From the NCBI GenBank assembly GCA_947169005.1, contig CAMVOG010000059.1:1-11139 (forward strand): DNA of 11,139 nucleotides, read 5' to 3'. Below the pieces are notes generated by a model. That model worked only from the letters and a program-made list of their open reading frames with translations, ran no database searches and was not told the DNA's origin. This document shows, piece by piece, positions 5,242 to 10,993 of the stretch. Made by a program: the position numbers and the translations under genes. Within the stretch, counting starts at the first letter, position 1. Every line of letters starts with the position of its first letter. Source of the DNA: an uncultured Clostridia bacterium (GTDB lineage Bacteria; Bacillota; Clostridia; Oscillospirales; Oscillospiraceae).

Positions 5242-6816
5242 TTAGTCCAATACGCGGATCTCGCCGCGGAAGCCGCAGCCCGCCAGCTCCTCCGCCGCGG
5301 CGGGGGTGTAGCACAGCACCTCGTCGGCCTTGCAGCAGAGGTCCACCATGCGGTTCAAAACCACGTTGCGCAAAAAGCGGCTGCGGACCTCCTCGGAAAG
5401 CCGCCCGCCGGTGCCCTCAGGATAGAGGACGGCCACGGGTACCTTCAGCTTCCGGGCAATGCGCATCACCGTGGAGGCAGAGGCGAAGGGCAGCGTCACG
5501 ACGATGAGGCTGAGCTGCTTGACCTTGAGCCGCCGGGTCAGCCGCCTGCGGGAGGCGCTGAACAGCCGGGGCACGGGGATGGACAGGGGCGCGCCGGGCA
5601 CCCGGACCCCCGGCAGGGCCACGATCTGCAGCCCCTCCTCCCGGGATTCCTCCCCCTTGGGCAGATAGTACCAGGAGCGGCCGCCCCGCTCCCCCAGGCG
5701 GTTTTGGAGGATCTGCCCCTCGGCGTCCGCCCGGTCCGCGAAAATGGCGGTGCGGCGGGGCCGCTCGGGCACCGGGAGGCGGGTCCGCTCGGCGGGATGC
5801 CGGGCGGTGGAGCGGGCCAGGACGATGAGGCCCACGATGATCCAGGAATAATAGACCAGTATGCGCCAGGCGATCATGGCCCAGAAAAGATAGCCGCTCT
5901 CTAGGGACGCGAAGACCGCGTAGAAGGAGCCCTCCGCCGCCCCCGCGTTGCCGGGGGTGGGGATGATGGTGATGGCGGCGTAGATATAGACCACCAGGGA
6001 GAAGATCGTCCACCAGTCCCCGCTGCCGCCGAACGCCCGCAGCATGAAGAAGGGGATGGAGAGGATCGCCGCCTGGTAGACGAGGGAATAGAGCATCATC
6101 GCCAGCAGGAAATGGGGCCGCCCGGAAAGGCTGCGGATGCTGGCGCTGTATTCGTCCAGGGCCCCGTGGATGCCCCCGGCGGTGTGCTCCGCGTCCTTGA
6201 GGATGTGGAGCTTTTGCAGCAGGCGGCATACCCCGTTCACCACCGCCCGCACGAAGCGGGGCGCGATGGTGGACAGCACGATACCCAGGGGCACGGCGGA
6301 ATAGACCAGCAGCCCCACGTAGGCGCTGACCCGGATCAACGGTGCCATGCTGATGACCTGGCGGTTGGCGATGAAGACCACTGCGCCGATCAGCACGAAG
6401 GCGAACTGCTGGGTAAGGAAATCCGCGATGGGCGTGGCCGCGCAGGTCCCGGCGGAGAAGCCCTGCCTGCGCAGGAAGAGGATCTGGAAGGGCTGGCCGC
6501 CCGCGCCGAAGGGAGTGATGTTATCGTAATACTTGCCCAGGGCGGCGACGCGGAAGGCGATGCGCTTTTCGTCCCGTCCCTCCTCCACCATCAGCATCCG
6601 GTGGTATTTGACGGCCACGACGAGCAGGGCCACGGCGAAGCAGGCCGCGCCCAGGACCAGAAACAGCGGATTGATGCCCGAGACCTGTATTTTTTCGGCG
6701 TTCTGGGCGTCCTGCCTGAACTCCCGGACCGCGATATAGCCCACGATCAGCAGGTTGACCAGCAGCGTGACCAGCATGCTCAACCTGCGTTTTTTCTTGT
6801 TTCCCTGTTGTTCCAT
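5242..6816 (-). CDS. Flippase-like (LPG-synthase transmembrane family, UPF0104) protein with glycosyltransferase-like half domain
   Basis: Residues ~12-335 are a multi-pass membrane domain of the lysylphosphatidylglycerol-synthase TM/UPF0104 family, with the hallmark blocks YYDNITPFGAGGQPFQ (96-111) and IIPTPGNAGAAEGSF (284-298). That domain in MprF flips charged lipids, and stand-alone members are often linked to glycolipid synthesis. Residues ~355-524 are cytoplasmic and resemble the N-terminal Rossmann half of a GT4 glycosyltransferase: RTAIFADR, EGLQIVALPGV, LSLIVVTLPFASAS, ARKLKVPVAV and ADEVLCYTPAAAEEL. It stops at GEIRVLD, where a complete GT4 would continue into its donor-sugar domain. 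The usual HTHTPF and HTY acceptor motifs read VVTLPF and LYP, so catalysis is doubtful. The ATG at 6816 has GGAG 9 bases upstream. The molecule moved is unknown. Confidence 0.85.
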   Translation of the reverse strand: MEQQGNKKKRRLSMLVTLLVNLLIVGYIAVREFRQDAQNAEKIQVSGINPLFLVLGAACFAVALLVVAVKYHRMLMVEEGRDEKRIAFRVAALGKYYDNITPFGAGGQPFQILFLRRQGFSAGTCAATPIADFLTQQFAFVLIGAVVFIANRQVISMAPLIRVSAYVGLLVYSAVPLGIVLSTIAPRFVRAVVNGVCRLLQKLHILKDAEHTAGGIHGALDEYSASIRSLSGRPHFLLAMMLYSLVYQAAILSIPFFMLRAFGGSGDWWTIFSLVVYIYAAITIIPTPGNAGAAEGSFYAVFASLESGYLFWAMIAWRILVYYSWIIVGLIVLARSTARHPAERTRLPVPERPRRTAIFADRADAEGQILQNRLGERGGRSWYYLPKGEESREEGLQIVALPGVRVPGAPLSIPVPRLFSASRRRLTRRLKVKQLSLIVVTLPFASASTVMRIARKLKVPVAVLYPEGTGGRLSEEVRSRFLRNVVLNRMVDLCCKADEVLCYTPAAAEELAGCGFRGEIRVLD

Positions 6817-6864
6817 GGAAAATACTCCGATCGGGTTTGGATGAAATGACAGTTAGACAGAATG

Positions 6865-6893
6865 ATTATAGCATACCTTTATGCATTTGTCTT
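6865..6893 (-). promoter_or_regulatory. Promoter of the flippase-exonuclease-barnase-barstar gene run
   Basis: On the minus strand, AAGACA (6893-6888) is followed by 17 bases and a perfect TATAAT (6870-6865). A TG one base before the -10 box makes it an extended -10 promoter and offsets the weaker -35 box. The transcript would start near 6858, leaving about 42 bases of leader before the ATG at 6816. No other convincing promoter was seen between here and the carboxypeptidase, so the four genes may share this one, subject to the hairpin at 5206-5227. Confidence 0.75.
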
Positions 6894-6913
6894 GTGTTTT
6901 TTTCAGAATATGC

Positions 6914-6943
6914 AAAAAAAGAGCCGCGGGACACTCCCGCGGC
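6914..6943 (-). terminator. Intrinsic terminator of the sigma/regulator operon
   Basis: On the minus strand an 8-bp stem (GCCGCGGG with CCCGCGGC, 5-base loop) is followed by TC and seven T. It is a textbook terminator for transcripts coming from 7138-9259. It lies about 200 bases beyond the stop codon, after three further hairpins. Confidence 0.85.
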
Positions 6944-6944
6944 C

Positions 6945-6973
6945 CAATGTGTCGACAAAGAGTCGACACATTG
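6945..6973. repeat. Perfect 12-bp inverted repeat
   Basis: CAATGTGTCGAC (6945-6956) and GTCGACACATTG (6962-6973) are perfect complements around AAAGA. The left arm starts one base after the neighbouring terminator stem. It is less GC-rich than the other hairpins here and could be a protein-binding operator or an RNA hairpin. Confidence 0.75.
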
Positions 6974-6988
6974 AAGATGAATTAAAAC

Positions 6989-7014
6989 GTGAGGGGGAGT
7001 CCCCTCCCCCTCAC
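6989..7014. repeat. Perfect 11-bp inverted repeat
   Basis: GTGAGGGGGAG (6989-6999) and CTCCCCCTCAC (7004-7014) pair perfectly around a TCCC loop. There is no adjacent T tract on either strand, so it is not a complete intrinsic terminator alone. Confidence 0.75.
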
Positions 7015-7065
7015 AGACCCCCATGCATTTCTTTTCCGTGGCTGCACAGGGCTTGTCTACAGTCT

Positions 7066-7092
7066 GAGCCGCGGGACCCTCCCGCGGCCCAA
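7066..7092. repeat. Second copy of the 27-base hairpin repeat at 6921-6947
   Basis: The 27 bases at 7066-7092 match 6921-6947 at 26 positions; the single difference is A/C in the loop. Each copy contains the GCCGCGGG/CCCGCGGC stem. The copies are direct repeats 145 bases apart and enclose the two other hairpins. Only the left copy has the T tract needed for minus-strand termination. Confidence 0.8.
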
Positions 7093-7100
7093 ACTCTCTG

Positions 7101-7140
7101 AACTCTAAACTCTAAACTCTAAACTCTAAACTCTAAACTA
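7101..7140. repeat. Tandem heptamer array (AACTCTA)5 plus a partial copy
   Basis: Five perfect copies of AACTCTA fill 7101-7135, followed by AACTA at 7136-7140. Read on the minus strand, the last partial unit supplies the TAG stop codon (7140-7138) of the regulator gene, so the array begins exactly at the end of that coding region. Seven-base units keep no reading frame. Confidence 0.9.
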
Positions 7141-8706
7141 TTTAACTCTTATCTTCATCCAGTAATGTTCCACCGCCGGGTCCAGGGTGACGGTGGAGAC
7201 GCCCGCCGGGAGATCGAAGCCGAAGTTGTTTTCCACGATCTCGATCTGCTCCGTCTCGCTGAGGCTTGCCCGCTGCTCCGTGAGGACGAGGCTCGTGCCC
7301 AGGCGGGTCGCCAGGTCGTAGCCCTGGGTGGTCTGCCCCCGGCCCGTGCCGTAAAAATCGTAGCTCGCGTGCTTGAGGTAAGAGGCCGAGACCGTGAGGC
7401 TGCCCCGGGCGGGGACCGTCACCTCCGCCTCCAGGTAGAGGACCCGCCGCAGGACCATGGCCTCGGAAAGCACGTCCTCCAGCATGCCGATCCCGTAGCG
7501 CTCGGCGGGGTCCTCGCTGAGGACCCCGTAGGTCCGCAGCAGCTCCGCCGCCAGGTCATAGCAAAGCGCCTTATAGGGCTCGTTCAGCAGGCGCTGCTCC
7601 GGGTCCCCGATCTCCAGAAAGAGGTCCTGCGCCCGGTGCAGCACGGCGCTGAGGGTGCTTTCCGTCCGCTCCACCCGGGCGGTGATGGCCAGCTCCTCCC
7701 CCGGCTCGCAGCCGCCGTTGCGGTAGCCCTGGAGGGTATAGTCCCCGATGTCCTCCCCCAGGACGGCGAGCAGCATCTCCCGCTGGGCTCCGGCCCGGTC
7801 CAGGCCCCCGATGTGGCGGGCCATATACCCGTTCTCCAAATCGTTGGTGCCGCCGTTGGAATTATAGGTGAGGATCTTCGTGCGGTCAAAGTCAAGGGTA
7901 AAGTCGATCTGCAGGGTGGGATTCGTGGCGTCGTTGGGGGGCACCTCGATATCGTAAATACGGTAGAGGATCACGGGCTGGTCCAGCTCCGGCTTCTCCC
8001 GCAGGGCGTCGGCCAGGTAGCTGCCGTCTGCCAGAAGTGCCGCGTAGTCCTCCCAGGCCTCGGGCATGCGCAGATTCAGGCGCAGGCCGCCCTCGTCCCC
8101 CACCGCGTCCGCAAAGCCGCCCGCGAAGCTGCCGAAATGGATTCGGGGCTCCAGGGTCTCGCCCGCCGCCGTAAGGGTGGGCAGGGCGTCCGAGCGGATG
8201 CTTTCCGCCGAGGGATAGAGCAGGGTCACCGTCCGGTCCTCGTCGGTGTCGTTATGCAGGATATAGCTGTCCGTCACGAGGGCGGCGTTCTCATGGGTGG
8301 TGTAGCTGTGCTCCTGCCCCTGCGGGTCCGTATAGCTGTGGGTCTCGGGCGCGTAGAGGGAGAAATCCCAGTTCACGCTCCGCTCCGCCGTGATGCCGTC
8401 CGTGTCCCCCAGGGCCGTCATGGGCAGGACGGGCCCGGCATAGGACATATAGGCGTAGCCCTCGCCGCTTTCCTCCGTGCCGCCGCCCCCGTTCGCGGTG
8501 CCGCTGCCCGGGACGCCGCCGCCTCCGGCCCGGCCACCCATCAGACTGAAACAGAACAGCCCCAGCCCCGCGACGAGGCAGAGGGCCGCCGCGATCAGCG
8601 TGGGCCTGATCCAGCGGAGGCGGGGCAGCTCCTCCTCCGGGGCCGCCTCCTCGATCCAGGTCTCCGACACGCCGCCCAGAGCGGCAAACAAGGCTTCACT
8701 CGTCAT
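7138..8706 (-). CDS. Single-pass membrane protein, probable regulator (anti-sigma) of the adjacent ECF sigma factor
   Basis: I do not recognise a named family across the 522 residues. The N-terminal ~33 residues are acidic and cytoplasmic (ALFAALGGVSETWIEEAAPEEE), residues ~34-56 form one transmembrane helix, then a Gly/Ser linker (57-80) leads into a ~440-residue extracytoplasmic part with few cysteines. Short segments resembling ALGGVSETWIEEA are common at the start of the protein encoded after ECF sigma factors in Oscillospiraceae (from general knowledge, not checked). The topology fits an anti-sigma factor that senses an envelope signal and holds the sigma factor at the membrane. The ATG at 8706 overlaps the sigma gene by 11 bases, which points to translational coupling and a joint function. 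A plain exported or surface protein under that sigma factor is the alternative. Confidence 0.7.
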   Translation of the reverse strand: MTSEALFAALGGVSETWIEEAAPEEELPRLRWIRPTLIAAALCLVAGLGLFCFSLMGGRAGGGGVPGSGTANGGGGTEESGEGYAYMSYAGPVLPMTALGDTDGITAERSVNWDFSLYAPETHSYTDPQGQEHSYTTHENAALVTDSYILHNDTDEDRTVTLLYPSAESIRSDALPTLTAAGETLEPRIHFGSFAGGFADAVGDEGGLRLNLRMPEAWEDYAALLADGSYLADALREKPELDQPVILYRIYDIEVPPNDATNPTLQIDFTLDFDRTKILTYNSNGGTNDLENGYMARHIGGLDRAGAQREMLLAVLGEDIGDYTLQGYRNGGCEPGEELAITARVERTESTLSAVLHRAQDLFLEIGDPEQRLLNEPYKALCYDLAAELLRTYGVLSEDPAERYGIGMLEDVLSEAMVLRRVLYLEAEVTVPARGSLTVSASYLKHASYDFYGTGRGQTTQGYDLATRLGTSLVLTEQRASLSETEQIEIVENNFGFDLPAGVSTVTLDPAVEHYWMKIRVK

Positions 8707-9259
8707 AGGGGTATCCTCCTTCCTCCAGGGCCTTTTTCAGGCTTTTCCGCAGGCGCAGCAGCTTCTGGGAGAGCTGCGCCGCGCTTTTTCCGCTGTCCCT
8801 GGCCAGCTCCTTCACGGCCTCGCCGTAAAAGTAACGTTGCAGGAACAGCACCCGGTCCTCTTTTTCCAGCCCCGCCAGCCAGCCGTCGATGAGCTCCGCC
8901 AGCTCGGCCCCCTCCGCCTCTCTCTGGGGGTCCGAGGCCGCAGGAAGACAGTCCTCCAGCTCCGAGAGCAGCAGCTCCATCCCGGCGTAACGCTTCTGCG
9001 CCCTCCCGGCCCGCCAGCGGCTGAGGGCCCGGTCCCGGGTCAGCTTCGCCAGGAAGGCCCGCAGGGAAACGGGGATCAGGGGCGGGATCTTCTCCCAGGC
9101 CCGGTGCCAGGCGTCGCTGACGCACTCCTCCGCGTCCTCGGCGGAGCCCAGCACGTTCAGCGCCACCCGGCGGCAGTAAGCCCCGTACTTGGCCTCCGTC
9201 TCCCGGATGGCCGCCTCGTCCCGGGCAAAATACAGGCGAATGATCGCGCTGTCCTCCAT
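8696..9259 (-). CDS. ECF-type RNA polymerase sigma factor
   Basis: The 187-residue protein has the two-domain layout of group IV sigma factors. Sigma2 lies at about 5-85, with LNVLGSAEDAEECVSDAWHRAWEKIPP followed by SLRAFLAKLTRDRALSRWR. Sigma4 lies at about 125-180, with LIDGWLAGLEKEDRVLFLQRYFYGEAVKELA and the HTH SGKSAAQLSQKLLRLRKSL that reads the -35 box. The start is the ATG at 9259, because AAAGGAGGG lies 6 bases upstream. An in-frame ATG at 9277 sits immediately upstream of that Shine-Dalgarno and would add only MKGGRA. The gene is followed, with an 11-base overlap, by the membrane regulator. The target promoters are unknown; autoregulation is usual in the class. Confidence 0.92.
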   Translation of the reverse strand: MEDSAIIRLYFARDEAAIRETEAKYGAYCRRVALNVLGSAEDAEECVSDAWHRAWEKIPPLIPVSLRAFLAKLTRDRALSRWRAGRAQKRYAGMELLLSELEDCLPAASDPQREAEGAELAELIDGWLAGLEKEDRVLFLQRYFYGEAVKELARDSGKSAAQLSQKLLRLRKSLKKALEEGGYPYDE

Positions 9260-9285
9260 GGCTCTCCCTCCTTTCATCCGTATAG

Positions 9286-9311
9286 CCGCAATACAGATGG
9301 AAATATTGCGG
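9286..9311. promoter_or_regulatory. Inverted repeat upstream of the sigma factor gene
   Basis: CCGCAATA (9286-9293) and TATTGCGG (9304-9311) are perfect 8-bp complements around 10 bases, 27 bases upstream of the sigma gene's ATG. Read leftward, CCAACCGCAATATT contains an AACC element like the -35 boxes of ECF promoters. It could be an autoregulated promoter, an operator or a leader hairpin. I found no good sigma-A promoter here. Confidence 0.5.
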
Positions 9312-9320
9312 TTGGAAAAG

Positions 9321-9402
9321 TTTAAAGGTTAAAAGATTAAAGTTTAAAGAGAGGCGCCACTTTAAACTTTAAACTTTAAACTTTAAACTTTAAACTTTAA
9401 AC
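9321..9402. repeat. Inverted heptamer arrays: (TTTAAAC)6 with degenerate opposite copies
   Basis: Six perfect tandem copies of TTTAAAC fill 9361-9402. To the left, about 9320-9349 reads in the same 7-base phase as degenerate reverse-complement units (GTTTAAA, GGTTAAA, AGATTAA, AGTTTAA). The inner arms TTAAAGTTTAAAG (9337-9349) and CTTTAAACTTTAA (9360-9372) are perfect 13-bp complements around a 10-base loop that contains GGCGCC. In another register the unit is AACTTTA, one base different from the AACTCTA unit at 7101-7140. Confidence 0.88.
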
Positions 9403-9464
9403 TTAATCTAAATATTTCTCTTGACAATCACATGAACTTATGCTAATATTAATCAAACTTAATC
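9399..9464. promoter_or_regulatory. Direct repeats flanking the DUF1836 promoter
   Basis: AAACTTAATC occurs at 9399-9408 and again at 9455-9464, on either side of the core promoter (9421-9449) and 56 bases apart. The left copy merges with the end of the heptamer array. They could be operators for the downstream HTH protein, or the left copy may be chance in an AT-rich array. Confidence 0.4.
9421..9449 (+). promoter_or_regulatory. Sigma-A promoter of the DUF1836-SPFH operon
   Basis: A consensus TTGACA (9421-9426), 17 bases, then TAATAT (9444-9449), with TG one base upstream of the -10 box (extended -10). The transcript would start near 9456. The Shine-Dalgarno AAAGGAAG (9466-9473) lies 7 bases before the ATG at 9481. 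Confidence 0.85.
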
Positions 9465-9480
9465 GAAAGGAAGACCGAAA

Positions 9481-10032
9481 ATGAACGAGCGTACCCCCTA
9501 CCGGCGTGAGCCGGGGCTGCTGGACCGCTTCCGCCCCCTGATCGAGGCCACCCGGGGCATCACCCTGGCCCAGATCCTGGCCATCACGGGGCTGGAAAGC
9601 AGCACCACCCAGAACTGGATCAAGCGGGGCTTTGTCCCCCACCCGGTAGGGAAGAAATATTATGAGCGGCACCTGGCCCGCTTCCTGCTAATTGACGCCT
9701 TGCGGGACGGGATGCTGCTGGATGAGATCGGCGCGCTGCTGACCCTGGTGAACGGGGACACGGATGACGAATCCGACGACATCATCACCGAAAGCGCCCT
9801 CTACGAGCTCTTTACGGAGCTGACCGCCGCTGCCGAGGGCCTCTCCCCCGCCTCTGACGAGCTGGAAAGCATCGTCCGGGAGGCGGTGGCGAAGCAGGCC
9901 GTGGCGGAGGCCAACCGTCCCCGGCTGGAGGCGGCCCTGCGGGCCATGCTGCTGGCCTACAGCTCCGGCTGGTTCCGCAAGGAGGCGGGCTCAGCCTTCC
10001 GGGAGCTGGAGACCATGACGAAAAAGGAGTAA
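9481..10032 (+). CDS. DUF1836 domain protein, MerR-like HTH regulator
   Basis: The 183-residue protein carries the DUF1836 core: ITLAQILAITGLESSTTQNWIKRGFVPHPVGKKYYERHLARFLLIDALRDGMLLDEIGALLTLVNG (residues 27-92). Residues ~28-52 look like a MerR-type helix-turn-helix and ~60-92 like the helices that follow the wing. The rest is Ala/Glu-rich and helical, with an acidic loop DTDDESDD (93-100). Members are common in Firmicutes and are presumed DNA-binding, but no member's targets are known to me. The ATG at 9481 has AAAGGAAG upstream. The gene is followed after 3 bases by the SPFH gene, whose Shine-Dalgarno lies in its last codons, so the two are cotranscribed and probably linked in function. 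Confidence 0.9.
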   Translation: MNERTPYRREPGLLDRFRPLIEATRGITLAQILAITGLESSTTQNWIKRGFVPHPVGKKYYERHLARFLLIDALRDGMLLDEIGALLTLVNGDTDDESDDIITESALYELFTELTAAAEGLSPASDELESIVREAVAKQAVAEANRPRLEAALRAMLLAYSSGWFRKEAGSAFRELETMTKKE

Positions 10033-10035
10033 AGA

Positions 10036-10935
10036 ATGGATACGAACACGCATAACGCAAAGAATTTCAACGCCAGGAAGATCGTGATCCCCGTGGTCAT
10101 CCTCATTCTGCTGGCGGTCATCGCCCTGAACAGCTTCACTGTGGTGGAGGCGGGCCACACGGGCGTGGTGGTCACGCTGGGCAAGGTGGAGGAGGGTGTC
10201 CTCCAGGAGGGGATGCACGCCAAGCTCCCCTTCGTGCAGCAGATCGTGAAGATCGACAACCGCATCCGCAAGCTGGAGGTCTCCACCGAGGCCTTTTCCA
10301 AGGACCTGCAGAGCGTGAAGACCGTGCTGGCCATCAACTACCGGGTGGACAACGCCAAGAGCTACAGCATCTACAAGAACATCGGCGCCGATTACGAGTC
10401 CGTCCTGGTGACGCCCGCCGTCAACGAGGTTTTGAAGGCCATCACCGCCAAGTACACGGCGGAGGAGACCGTCACCAACCGGAGCCTGATCTCCGAGGGC
10501 CTGACGGAGGGGCTCAACGAAAAGCTCAACACCATCGGCCTGTATATCACCGACGTGAACATCATCGACTTTGACTTCTCCGACGCCTTCATCAACGCCA
10601 TTGAGGAGAAGCAGGTGGCCCAGCAGCAGCTTCTGAAGGCCGAGACCGAGAAGCAGACCGCCATCACCAACGCCCAGGCGGAGGCCGAATCCGTGAAGAT
10701 CCGGGCCGAGGCCGAGGCGGAGGCCAACCGGCTCATCTCCGAATCCCTCACCGACGAGATCATCCAGAACAAGACCATTGAAAAGTGGGATGGCCAGCTG
10801 CCCAAGGTCACGGGCGGCAGCGGCGAGACCTTCATCGACATCAGCTCTCTCACGGGCATGAGCGGCGGCAGCGAGAGCCAGAGCGTGACCCCCGCGAGAG
10901 CCACCCCCGTCCCGGCGGAGGGCGGCGAAGGATAA
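10036..10935 (+). CDS. SPFH/Band 7 (prohibitin-like) membrane protein
   Basis: The 299-residue protein has an N-terminal membrane anchor (~15-33, KIVIPVVILILLAVIALNSF) followed by VVEAGHTGVVVTLGKVEEGVLQEGMHAKLPFVQQIVKIDNR, the classic start of a prohibitin-type SPFH domain (~34-195). A charged coiled coil of Ala, Glu and Lys follows (~195-245), then a Gly/Ser/Pro-rich C-terminal tail (~265-299). Such proteins form large ring-shaped membrane assemblies and, in known systems, partner with membrane proteases such as FtsH or organise lipid domains; no protease partner is encoded here. The ATG at 10036 lies 3 bases after the DUF1836 stop, with AAGGAG (10024-10029) overlapping the end of that gene. 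A hairpin follows the stop. Confidence 0.93.
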   Translation: MDTNTHNAKNFNARKIVIPVVILILLAVIALNSFTVVEAGHTGVVVTLGKVEEGVLQEGMHAKLPFVQQIVKIDNRIRKLEVSTEAFSKDLQSVKTVLAINYRVDNAKSYSIYKNIGADYESVLVTPAVNEVLKAITAKYTAEETVTNRSLISEGLTEGLNEKLNTIGLYITDVNIIDFDFSDAFINAIEEKQVAQQQLLKAETEKQTAITNAQAEAESVKIRAEAEAEANRLISESLTDEIIQNKTIEKWDGQLPKVTGGSGETFIDISSLTGMSGGSESQSVTPARATPVPAEGGEG

Positions 10936-10952
10936 TTCTTCGAACGAAACGC

Positions 10953-10980
10953 ACAGGGCGCGGCCTCGGCCGCGCCCTGT
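10953..10980. terminator. Hairpin between convergent genes
   Basis: ACAGGGCGCGGC (10953-10964) and GCCGCGCCCTGT (10969-10980) form a perfect 12-bp stem with a 4-base loop, 18 bases after the SPFH stop. The following ATTATTAAG is AT-rich but not a true T tract. From the opposite strand the hairpin lies 14 bases past the dockerin gene's stop, so it may serve both sides. Confidence 0.75.
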
Positions 10981-10993
10981 ATTATTAAGTTCA

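Larger units (their letters stand above)
6817..7137. other. Gene-free region of 321 bases holding promoter, hairpins and repeats
   Basis: No credible coding frame is present. From left to right the stretch holds the flippase promoter (6865-6893, minus), the minus-strand terminator (6914-6943), two further perfect hairpins (6945-6973 and 6989-7014), about 50 bases with nothing recognisable (7015-7066), a second copy of the terminator stem without the T tract (7068-7088) and a heptamer tandem array (7101-7140). Confidence 0.8.

Noticed and set aside
5417..6229. A 270-codon minus-strand frame inside the flippase gene
   Set aside because: It is in another frame of the same strand with Pro/Arg/Gly-rich sequence; the 524-codon frame has the family motifs.
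6945..7092. Riboswitch or tRNA gene in the gene-free region
   Set aside because: The hairpins do not fold into a cloverleaf and no known riboswitch core was recognised. The next gene on the left has its own promoter downstream of them.
7165..8892. A 575-codon plus-strand frame opposite the membrane regulator gene
   Set aside because: It has an Arg/Ala/Gly/Pro-rich composition and no ribosome site, and it lies antisense to a gene with a clear TM helix and coupled overlap.
9321..9402. CRISPR array or origin iterons
   Set aside because: The units are contiguous 7-mers without spacers, no cas genes are present, and there is no DnaA, Rep or DnaA-box cluster to support an origin.
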